From NCBI RefSeq assembly GCF_048128805.1, contig NC_136003.1, positions 25,839,840-25,903,839 of the forward strand: a DNA stretch of 64,000 bases. The letters are read 5' to 3'. The position numbers and the translations under genes were made by a program. This document shows, piece after piece, positions 21,922 through 32,517 of this stretch (position 1 is the first letter of the stretch; each line of letters starts with the position of its first letter). A model generated the notes under the pieces. It was not told the origin of the DNA and did no database searches. It worked only from the letters and a program-made list of their open reading frames with translations. Source of the stretch: Centroberyx gerrardi. Taxonomy: Eukaryota > Chordata > Actinopteri > Beryciformes > Berycidae.

Positions 21922-24134
21922 ATGGCTGCCAGAGAACTGTCAACATGTAAGTCGTCTTTTCTCACATCTTATATCAGCAGCAATACTGTGTTATGTGATA
22001 TCAGTGCTGAGTTTGGCAGCTTTAGCATCTATTATGAGGCTATGAATCCATCCTAATTATGAATTTTTTCAAGGTTATGCCAAGCAGAATTTGTGTCATC
22101 TGTAAAGCCTCTTCTTAGCGTTTAATTCAGTAGACTTGCTTTTTATGTTATCTTTTATCCTATTATGTTTTTCACTATCATATTGTTTTTATCCTCTGTT
22201 CTTATCTTTTCTCCTTGTCACACCTTGTTGTTTTACTGAATTGAATTTATTTTAGAAGGATGATGTTTGCTCTCATGTGATTGTTAAAGCACTTTGTAAA
22301 CTCTGCGACTGAAGGCTGTTGTCATAATATGTTCAAATTACATTATGTAGCCAAAACAATACCAGCTCAATGTACTAATCTGTCATTTTCAAGCCTGTGT
22401 ATCATTTGTCATTCTAGTCTGGTATAACACAGTGGCACCATAACAACCTGGAGCATCAATTTGTAGAAATGCCATCACATCAGAAACTCATCATTATATT
22501 ACAGCTTAACTTCTTGATTCCAATGTGTGCTATCATAATATCATATGTGACTAATGTCTTGTACAGCTTGGTTGTTATTTGATCAAGGTGTGTGTGCATC
22601 TCATATCATCCTTATTCAAATATGCATGGGAATACAGCAACCCATTATAGAAATTAGATTCTCTAGGCAACATAACACAAGCTTTAACATCCAAGAGTAA
22701 CCCATCTCTCTATTTTCCTCTTTTCCTGTTTCTGTTTTTCTCTGATAGGGGACGGTTGCTGTAGGTCTCACTTAAAAATTGTCCTTCTTGGTGGCAGAAA
22801 CTCTGGAAAGAGCTGCGTGGGGAACGTTATCCTGGGCAGAGAGGAGTTCGTCACCAGGGAGCGGACCACCTGCTCCCGGAGGGTGGGCGTGGCGGCCGGG
22901 CGGCGGCTCATGGTGGTGGACGCGCCCGGCTGGTGGTGCGACTTCAGCGCCCAGGACACATGCGAGCTGGTCAAGAGGGAGATCGTGGGCAGCGTCTCCC
23001 TGTGCCAACCGGGCCCGCACGTTTTCCTGATTGCAGTCAAGGCGAGCTCGTTCTTCTCAGGAAAGCGTCGGAGGGCTGTGGAGGAGCACCTGGCCCTGCT
23101 GGGTGAGAGGGTGTGGGGCCACTGCGTTGTCGTCTTCACCTCTGTTGGCCGGCCCGAAGGCACGAGTGTGGAAGAGCATGTGAAGAGAGGCGGGGAGGCC
23201 CTCCGGTGGCTCAGTGAGAAGTGCGACCACAGGTGTCACAGTGTTACCTTAAGGAGTGATGTCGCAGGTACTCAGGTGACGGAGCTGCTGGAGAAGATAC
23301 AGGCACTCGTCACAGAAAATGGAAACAGGCCTTTTGAAATGCAGGAGAGCGTTTTACAGGCGATTGCAGAGAAGAAGAGAACGGCGGAGGGAAGAGCTCA
23401 GCAGAGGTTTATGAAGATGAAAAGACAGAGGTCACTCCTGCAAGGTACGTTCATTATGATCCGTGAAATGTGTTGCTTAGTTTGGCCATTGAAGTGGAAA
23501 TCTGTGAAATCCTGTTTTTTTTTGTTGTCAATCAAACAATCAAACACCTGTCAATCAAACAGTGTGTCCAGTACTGTGACGTCTTTTTCTTTGATTTCCT
23601 GTTGATGAAGTTTGAGTTTCTGTAGATGGGTTAGCTCCACTTTATTAAACAGTCTCATTCTTAAATCGTGGTAATGTGGGCAATACAAAACAAAATGGAT
23701 CTCATTTTCAATCTCATTCAGTTTGTTTGTGATACGGGACATTCACTATCGAAACCACATACCGGTATGTCATCAATCACCAAGCATGCCAATCATATTC
23801 CGACCTCATCCCAAACTGGACTCTGCCTTGTGTTTGATACCTGTAGCATTTTGACTAGTCATAATGTAATAAAAGATATCTTAAATTAGCATTTTGACTA
23901 GTCATAATATAATTAGAGATATCTTAAATTAGCATTTTGACTAGTCATAATGTAATTAGAGATATCTTAAATTAGCATTTCCGTTGGTCATAATGTAATG
24001 AGAGATATCTTAAATGCTAATTTACAATGTCTCTCATTACATACAGCCAAAATGCTAAATATTTAGGATATCTGTAATGAGAACTACTGGAACTACCACT
24101 ACTAGGCCTAGACTGCTGCAGCAGCTGTAGTAGT

Positions 24135-24167
<33 letters not shown>

Positions 24168-24313
24168 GTTGTTGCTTGCCACTACTGACTAATACCACCT
24201 GGCTTAAAATACTGCTGCAGCAGCACTACCCAGCACATTCCCTGGAGCCCCTGGTAAAGCTCTTACTGTGGACTTTGACAAGGGCCTACAACCCTATAAG
24301 ATAAGATAAGATA

Positions 24314-24344
<31 letters not shown>

Positions 24345-27300
24345 CATTAATGCCCTTGGGGAAATTCAGGAAAAGTAGCTGGTGAACCTACTTTTATTAG
24401 TTTTTGTTTTTTTTCTAGTTAATTTTGATAGTTTGGACTGGGTGGCGGGTTTGCATCTCTTTGTACCAACCACCAGCTCTTCAACGAACCGCATCGCTAA
24501 CCACCGGACCACTCCTTTAGAGCGGCTGGCAGGTCAGCGGGACGTGAAGCGCAGCTCAATCGCGACTGCCAGACCACCTTTTGTAGGCCCCTGGCTGGCA
24601 GGCTAGCTTCAGCGTCTGTTCGTACCAACCACCACATCTTCAACGAACCGCCATCGCTAACTGCCAGACCGCACCTTTGGAGCAGCTGGCAGGTTGGTTT
24701 CAGTGGGATGCGAACGGCGCCTCTTCGTACCGACCACCACCCTTTAACGACCGCGTTCGCTAGCCGCCACGCCACCTGGTCCAAACTATCAAAATGAACT
24801 AGAAAAAAAAAATAAAGACAAAGTCTCCCAAAGGTTCCCAAAGAGAGCTTCTTGCCGCGGTCCAAGCATCAGCTGTACCAGCGCCCAGGGGAGCAGACCT
24901 TACCGTGGTAAGGTCTGAAGCTCAAGACCTCAAGCGAGGCCTTTTATGTCCTGGGCTGCTGCGACCAAACATGTCAGAATTCTGATTGCGATCTCATCAG
25001 TGCAGCTGAGACAGGCTCTGATTGGTAGAGCACAGTCCAGCTCCATCCAATGATTTCATAATCGGTTAGAATGGCGAAGCGAAGCCGTGTTCTGATTGGT
25101 TCCAATTGAATGCCCAAAATTAGTTTGGATTATTTTAAATGATATTTAGCCTATTACGTAGAACTTTATTTCTATTTGGAGTAGGCTTGTAGATGCATGC
25201 ATTTACAAGTCAAACTTTTCAAGATGGATGGATGTAGAATAAGTCAAAATTTATGTGCAATTGGATGTCACATGCTTCTTAGGTAGGTGTGTGTGTGTGT
25301 GTATGTGTGTGTAGGTGCGTGTGTAGGTGTGTGTGTGTGTGTGTGTGTGATATAGGCCTAAATGTTGTCTAACAGCCTTGAAGCATAAACACGCCGCCAA
25401 GCCTCCAACCGGTCCAGCTGCACCGGGATGAAAGCGGCGAACAACTCGAAATTGTGTGGCTGAGTTCAGAAAATCAATAAAAAATAATACATGTATATGA
25501 ATCCCCACCACCTACAACTAGGAACTAAAGCTTGCCTTGGGGTTGGACAAATGTTATCACTCTCAAATTGAATGAGCGAGCTCTAGATAGAAGGAATGGC
25601 AGTTCGTAATAGCTAAATCTGAGTTTCAGATTACTTTGAACCTGTAAAAGGTTTACGTTTGTATTGTTTGTGTGTACCGAGAGGTGGGGGGCCCAATAGG
25701 ACATGTGTGCCCAGGGGCCCTGTGGTTGGTTAATCTGGCCCTGGGGTTAGGGTTAGGGTCTAACCCTAGCCCTAACCCTTTCTTTGTCTGTTCATGCTAA
25801 CTACCTAGTCCTTCTTCTATTTATTCCAAACAAACCATAAAAGGAAAACGCATCACTTCCTGTGCACCAGAGGATTTTTCCCAGGAAAGACCTACCAGAC
25901 ATCGGGTGTTTAGAACAGCAAATGTAAAAGCTTTAATGAACTGGATATAGGTTGAATTACTGTTTTATTATATCAATCGGTGATAGAGAGTTGCAAAATG
26001 GACATTTATTTATATGAAAATGTCACAGATTATTAATTTACCTATCAAAATATTCCTCCCTCCTCAACCTCTATTCCCACTTTTATTCCCACAGAGAAGT
26101 TGCGCCTCCTCTCTGATATCAGGATTGTGCTGGCTGGAGCTAAAGGCTCTGGGAAGAGTTCAGCAGTGAACACGATCTTGGGCAGAGAGGGAAGCCTGGG
26201 ACTCAGGAGAACAGCCCAGTGCCTGATTGGGAAAGCATCTGTGTTTGGGAGACGGGTTACTGTGGTGGACACACCCGGCTGGTGGATGAACTACTTCAGC
26301 AAAGAGAGTCCCGTGTTCGACCGGAGGGAGATAGCGCTCAGTCCGTCTCTCTGCCCCCCGGGGCCCCATGCCGTGCTGCTGGTCATTCGTGTGGACAGAG
26401 CGTTCACCGAAACCTACAGGAGAGCCGCGCAGGAGCACCTGGAGCTGATCAGTCCGCAAATCTGGACTCACGTCATCCTTCTGTTTACTTTTGGCGACTG
26501 GCTGGGAGAGACACCTATTGAGCAATACATTGAGAGCGAGGGAGAGCCTCTGCGATGGCTCGTTGAAAAGTGCGGCAACAGGTATCACGTTCTCAACAAT
26601 AAAACTAAAGGGGACGGATTTCAGGTCAGAGAACTGATGGGGAAGATAGAGGAAACGGTGGCTGGAAATAGTGGCTGGCATCATGAAACTGAGGGGAGTG
26701 AAATCCAACAGCTGGAGGAGAGGATGAGGACAGAGAAGGGCAGAGCGGAGCAGAGACTGATGATGAAGGAGAAACAAAGACAGATGGCGAGGTCTCAGTT
26801 GGGTGAGTCAGAGAACACATTTAAAAGTGACAAACAATGTCAGTGTGATCTTGTTTTACACATGTACTAATAAAGAATATTTAATTCTGCTAGGTCACAA
26901 GATGTTCAGTTGATGTCTGTTTAGTTTTTTGTCATAGAAGGACCAGAAGGACTTTATTGCTCATTGTCTTACTAACAGATTTGTGGAACATTTGTTTCTA
27001 ACAGAGAAGCTCAACCCTCTCCCAGAGCTGAGGATAGTTCTGGTGGGCGCCAGAAACACAGGCAAGAGCTCCTGTGGAAACCGCATCCTGGGCAGAGAGC
27101 GGTTTGATACAGAAAGCCCAACCAGTTCTTGTACAGAAAAACGAGGCAAAGTCAGCGGTAAGGCGGTGGCAGTGCTGGACACGCCGGGCTGCCTGTCAGT
27201 GACCTCTGACCTCCTGATGACTCCTTCAGCCTGCAGGCTTACCGCCGTCCTCCTGGTCGTCAATGTGAGCTCCTCATTCTCCCAGGCTCACAGGGAAGCC

Positions 27301-29216
27301 ACGGAGAAACAGCTGGAGACGTTAGGAGACGAAGCATGGGGCAGAGCTTTGGTCCTGTTTAGCTACGGGGATTGGCTGGGCGACACAAGCATAGAGCAAC
27401 GCATTGAGAGCGAGGGAGGCCCGCTGCAGAGGCTTGTTGAGCGGTGTGGGAACAGATACAGTGTTCTGGACAATAAAAACCGGGTGGATGGAGCCCAGGT
27501 TAATGAGCTACTGGACCAGATAGAGGAGATGCTGGTGGAAGAAAGGCTGGCTATTCTCCAGAGAGGGAATCAGATGGGGGAGGGGATTACTTTGGCAGGT
27601 GAGCTGCGGCTGGATGGAGCGACACAGTGTAAAGAGGACTTAAAGGTGCTCAGAAGACACAGATATCAGCTGTACCATGACTGTAAGTATAGCTAATGCA
27701 CGAATGAGAAGGTTATTCCACACCAGACAATACACTCTGGACTGAAAGTTGTAAAGAAATAGCACTTTTAGAGCATCTTACCCCTTGAAACAGGATGTTG
27801 GGGCGGGGCATAATGTGGGGAGGGATCATTCAAAAGTGGTTACTGGTACTAGATTGTCAAGTCAGATTGTAGCCATCAGAATGTATATATTTATGTATGT
27901 ATGTATATATATTTTCTGTATTTATGTTGTTTATGGATGATGGGATGAGGGGAGGGGGAAGAGGGCAAATTGATGTTGCATACTAAATTAAATGACAATG
28001 TATGTAACAATGTCTAATCACCCTGTAAAAATATCACAATAAAGAATTGGTCACAAAAAAAGAAAGTGGCCAACAGGTGTAAACCGATGGGACAGCAGTA
28101 TCTGTTTGGGAGAGTAAAGCAGTTTTATATGATGGGAAGGGCAGAGAGGTGATAAAAATCTGTGATATTATTGGTTGGAATTTTTATGGTACACCATGAC
28201 GTTACCACTAAAAATACACCATTTTCCAGGAAGGAAAATGAATGGTGTTTTGAATATATAAATATAAAAATATATATTGTAATACTTTTGGTATATATTG
28301 TTAAATAGGTGAATATGATGACATGGAAAATTAGCTAACAAGGTGAAAAAGTCATTTTTAATTTCATTGTGAGTTGAACTTGTAATCATTGTTGCCCACA
28401 TGCAATCACACCAATGTTATTATTTCCTTTACAGTGAGTGAGGCAGCCAGTTCGGCTAATCTTCCACCACTAGACTACCCAGAAGGCCCGGGTGCCTGTG
28501 GTCAGATGGTGGCACTACCAGGCACAACAGGAGGCAGGACAGCATCAGGCCTCAGCATCCTGGACAGAGACGGCTTCATGTCCAGCGTAGCCTCTCTGCT
28601 CTCTGGTCCTGAGGGGCTGAGGCGGGCTGTGGGACGCAGACAGACCGTAGTGGTAAATCTCCCGGACTGGTTCCCTACCGGTCAACCTCACAGCCACGGG
28701 ACACTAAATGGTAAAAGCAGAGTGCGTCCGTTCTCTCCCACACACCAAGCGGTGGTCTTGGTTTTACCTCAAACACAACACAGGATGCTGGTGGAGGAAC
28801 ATGAGGATGTCTCCGATGTGCGTTCCCTCTGCCGTCCCGCGCTGAGAGAGAGGACTCTTAGGAGGCTCACCGAGTCGGGAGGCCTGCAGGCGCTGATCGA
28901 CCAATGGGGGGACAGCAACTTGGAGGAACTGGAGGCCTTCATCGACTCCTACTTTGAGATGGTGTGGGAGCGAGCCATGGGTTTGTTTCAGACGGCTGAA
29001 CCCGACTGTCCCGCCGGCGACGTCCCAGAGCAGGAGGCTGAGCCCGGACAGGAAGTGCTATCATCCATTGACAGGAAGCTATCCAAGCTGGACCTCCTGG
29101 AGGAGATCCAGGGGGATCTAGCAGAGCTGAGGCAGAGTCTGGAGCACAGCTGGAAGGCCATACAGGACCTCAGAGGCAAAAACAATGAGGAACAGGACCC
29201 CAATAATGCCTGCTGA
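21922..29216 (+). CDS. gimap8: GTPase IMAP family member 8-like, three AIG1 domains plus a degenerate fourth
   Basis: Immune-associated GTPase of the AIG1/IMAP family. Coding exons: 21922-21946, 22749-23444, 26095-26802, 27005-27682, 28435-29216. They total 2889 bases, 962 residues, and every intron is phase 1. The initiator ATG has a G at -3 and +4 and splices in frame (T|GG, Trp9). Domain 1 has P-loop GGRNSGKS (23-30) and DAPGWW. Domain 2 has GAKGSGKS (255-262), DTPGWW and FGDWLGE. Domain 3 has GARNTGKS (491-498), DTPG and YGDWLGD. Domain 4 (from about 715) keeps the outline but reads LPGTTGGRT where the P-loop Lys should be and NLPDWF in place of DTPGW, so it is probably unable to bind nucleotide normally. 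The tail is a Leu-rich probable coiled coil (about 905-950) ending in NNAC, with no membrane anchor. Mammalian GIMAP8 has three such domains, hence the name; orthology is not proven. No AATAAA was seen in the next 400 bp. Confidence 0.88.
23551..23742 (-). mobile_element. Non-LTR retrotransposon C-terminal remnant
   Basis: The minus strand reads NEIENEIHFVLYCPHYHDLR followed by LFNKVELTHL. This is the ENExHFLxxCPxYxxLR pattern seen near the end of some LINE ORF2 proteins. It lies in the first large intron of the IMAP GTPase gene. Confidence 0.5.
23844..24015. repeat. 43-bp tandem repeat, four copies
   Basis: Units start TAGCATTTTGACTAGTCATA at 23844, 23887, 23930 and 23973. The fourth is diverged (TTCCGTTGG). 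An inverted partial match follows to about 24080 (CTCTCATTACAT, AAAATGCTAA). It lies in an intron of the IMAP GTPase gene. Confidence 0.9.
24136..24166. repeat. (CAG)n microsatellite
   Basis: About ten CAG units, intronic. Confidence 0.95.
24296..24343. repeat. (GATAA)n pentanucleotide microsatellite
   Basis: Nine to ten ATAAG units, intronic, directly upstream of the inverted-repeat element at 24400. Confidence 0.95.
24400..24817. mobile_element. Inverted-repeat element (MITE-like) with internal subrepeats
   Basis: The ends are inverted over about 40 bp. The left reads TTTTCTAGTTAATTTTGATAG then TTTGGACTGGGTGGCG, and the right is its near-perfect complement at 24770-24815. Inside are three related segments beginning near 24466, 24625 and 24728, with CCACCA...CTTCAACGAACCGC and GGCTGGCAGGT motifs. 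No coding capacity and no clear target duplication. The family is not recognised. Confidence 0.7.
25287..25349. repeat. (GT)n microsatellite, interrupted
   Basis: GT arrays broken by AGGTGCGTGTGTAGG, intronic in the IMAP GTPase gene. Confidence 0.95.
25744..25779. repeat. Head-to-head telomere-like repeats
   Basis: GGTTAGGGTTAGGG is followed at once by CTAACCCTAG and CCTAACCC, so TTAGGG units converge on each other within 36 bp. Confidence 0.8.
27816..28062 (+). mobile_element. Probable LINE 3' tail
   Basis: AT-rich segment ending CACCCTGTAAAAATATCACAAT, then AAAGAATTGG and an A-run. This style of 3' terminus is common for 5'-truncated L1-type insertions. It lies in the last intron of the IMAP GTPase gene. 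No coding part remains. Confidence 0.3.
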
Positions 29217-30133
29217 TACAAGAGAATCGAGAATCAAAGATGGAGCAAATTAGATGGAGTAAATCCTTATTTTCACATTGTTGTTTTTCAGCGCAAACAT
29301 AAACAAATATGCATTATCCACTACTTTTAAGTCAAGAATGAGTTAAACATTCATTCTTTGACCAAGGGAGGTCTAGATGTTTGTTCCAGTATTTCTCCAC
29401 AAGGGGGAACTCTTGGATAAGAAGGCACTATGCATATAACGCTTGTTCCACTGAATCAGACTCCTGTTTTTTTTTTCTTTTTTTAAATCTTGAAACGACT
29501 TAAAGTGGATTTCACGGACGGTCACAGTATGACACACAGAAGAATGGAAACTGACTTGGAAGAATAATGGAATAGTCTTACCTCCGATGTAACACTTCTT
29601 CAAAACAGAGACTCAGCAGCAGGGAATGTCTGTTTTGTTATGATCGAACAGAGAAGACACAGGACCCAAGTGCAGATGAAAGAGCAATTTCTATTACATA
29701 AGCCTACATCTGTTTAGTGCAGGGACAGGAGAGAGTGTCTTCAGGTGCTGCAGACAGCCTCAGGTTTCCATCAGATGAGGCATTACAGCAGAGAGAGGAC
29801 AGTAGAGACAGACAGTAACCAGAGGAAGGGATAAACTGACAACGGAGGAGAGAGAGAGAGAGAGGAGTGTGGATATTTGTTTTTCTGATAAGTCGCTCAC
29901 CTTTCCAACCAAATAATTCTGTGTAGCTTGACAGCTTCTTGCACAAACATCATGAGATTTGGTGAAATGTGGTAGATACTAAGTGTGTGTGTGTGTGTGT
30001 GTGTAAGAATGTGTCTACGCCTAGTTACAGCCAGACTCCCTCATCTCCAGGAATCCGAAAACAGTGGCTTCGTAGAGAAAATAGACAATCTGTGTGGCTT
30101 CGATTCAAAGCCTTTTTCAGAATTTGTCAAGGG

Positions 30134-30185
<52 letters not shown>

Positions 30186-32482
30186 CTGTAGAATACAGAG
30201 GCTAATAGGGTTCTGGCAGTGTAAACACAGTTGAAAATCCTCTGCAGTCAAGGTCGATTTGAGGTCCGCTAAAATAGGGAAGATAGAAAGTTAGAAAGGT
30301 TAAAAGCAGGTAACAGTTTCTTATGGGGGAAAGTTGTTATATCTTCATGAAGTTTCTTATCCAAAACTGAAATCATCAATGGTCTTTTCTATTTTCAGTG
30401 TATAGATATTACATCTCTACCCAAGTCTGATGTGTTTATTCCTCACAAGCAATAAAATTGTGTTTTCCTTCTCTCTTTTTAAGCTGCACTCGGCAACTTT
30501 TACACGTTGGCAGCTCCAAATGGCAGTGACAGGTAACTGTTTGAAATAATCTGAACTTCAATACCCAGAAATCCTGTAAGGTGACATCAGTAAACTGCAC
30601 ACAGCACGCTCATGTTTACCAACCCGGCCGGTCTGTGATCGCTTTATACCAAAGGATATCGAAGGAATGAGAGGCAAAAGATCTAACAGTGAGTCCAGCG
30701 CTCGCTCTGGAGGCAGTTTTGGATTTTGCTCTTAAGTTTCGATCCGTCACTTCCTAAACCTCCAAACCTGCCACCAGAATTTCATTTGGGTAAACAGGGT
30801 GACTCAACGGCGTCTCAGTTAGGGAGGGATGGGACGCTGTTCTCTGTTGCTGCCCCACTTTGTGCTTTAGGTTGATAAGACAGGTGTATTTTTTACATTA
30901 TAATCTTGCCTAGTCTTCTCGGTGCAGGCTATTATGAAGTTTTTCTTTTCCTGCTACATATCATCCATAGTGCTGTGGCACTCTGAGAGCTGTTCCTGGT
31001 GTGCACCCCGAAAGCTCCCATAATCGAGTGATAAATGTGATAAAAGACAAGAAAAATTGCAACTGTGGGGATACAAGAGAAGGACGAAGACATTTGAAGA
31101 ACGGACTTAGCGGAAGCACAATAGCAAAAAGGGTGATTTGTTGGTAATCATGGTCTATTTATCTCAGTCAGTCTTTATCTCGGGCTTTCTCTTTTTGCAT
31201 TATCCCTCTTTGAATATCATTACTCCTTCAATCCTCTCGCCCCTCTCCCTCCTGTCTTATCATCTATCTTCCTCTCTTGTCAACATGTCATTCCTCCACT
31301 CCTGCCTCTTGTTTCTCCCTGCCCATTCTCTCTCTCTATCTCACCTGCGCCTCTTTCTCTCTCATCCCATCCCCATCCTCTTTCTTTCTTTCTCTCTGCA
31401 GTCCCCCCCCCCCTCTCTCTCTCTCTCAGATCGAGTCGTGAGCGCTCAGCCCTCCCCTCTCATTAAAGGGGATCTGCAGCTCGGGAGGAACCGGAGAGAA
31501 AGAAATGGATCTCTGTCTTTCTCTCTCTCTATCTCTCTGTCATGGCGGCCGTTCGAGAGACAATTCTGAGCCAGCATCCATCTCCATTAGCGGGACAGCG
31601 CAGCGACCGGGACGACCCCCACACCACCCCCCCGCCACCCTGGATCACGTTTCACCGCCTGCTATTTTTCCAGGTGGAGAGAGAAAGCGAGAGAGAGAGA
31701 TAGAGAGAGAGAAAGGGGGTGAAGGGTGGGAAGAAGGAGAGGGAGGAAGAGAAGGATGATTTAGACCTGGTGCAGAGGAATCATCCATCCTCCACTTCCC
31801 TTCACGCTCCATTAAGATGCTCTCCTGAACTTCTCGACCCTCTCCGCCCCGATAAAGAAGGCCTCTCAACGTGACTGTTGAGTGATCCTGATTTCACAAC
31901 AAGTGTTTACATTGTTAGCCTACAATTAGAGTGCGATGCAGAGTGAAACAGCTATATCAGATGATGTCATGTCAGTACACGTCAGGTTTGCTCTGCTGCC
32001 GCTGGCTATTGGCCACGCTTGTGTAATGCAACCACTGGGAGGCTCCGTCTTAATCACGGGGAAACTGAAACTTAATTTAGGTCAATGCTATGATAAACAA
32101 CAGCGAGAGGCTTCGGTGATGCCACTGGGAATTCGGGTATGGAAGATATTCAAGGGATTTTACTGAAGAAATTAGATATTCCTCGTGGTTAGGTCCCAGT
32201 GGTTGTAACCATTTCATATTTATGCCAACGAGAAATTCCAACTACTATCAATCAAGTGCACAAAGGACATTAATTCGGAAGCTTGTGGCCTCTTCACGTC
32301 CCCGTTACACTATCCCACTTTTTCCTGTGGGAACAATTTCACTGGAATGGCCCATAGGAATAGTCTAAATAAGTCTGGGCTACAGTGTGTAAGGGGGTAA
32401 AGGAGTGTGTGTGTCAGAGATAAATCAGGTGCGTTTGGCTTTGCTGCCACCTGGCCTGGACCAGGGGCTGCTGTTAGACCCC

Positions 32483-32517
<35 letters not shown>

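Noticed and set aside
23844..24015. Four evenly spaced repeats considered as a CRISPR-like array
   Set aside because: They are contiguous 43-bp units without unique spacers in a vertebrate intron: an ordinary minisatellite.
24382..24865. Open frames on both strands in the inverted-repeat element
   Set aside because: They follow the element's palindromic, repetitive structure and show no protein family.
31138..31760. Ser/Leu-rich open frames, one starting MDLCLSLSLSLC that mimics a signal peptide
   Set aside because: They derive from CT/GA low-complexity DNA. No donor in the right phase for ngfr exon 2 was found and no homology is apparent.
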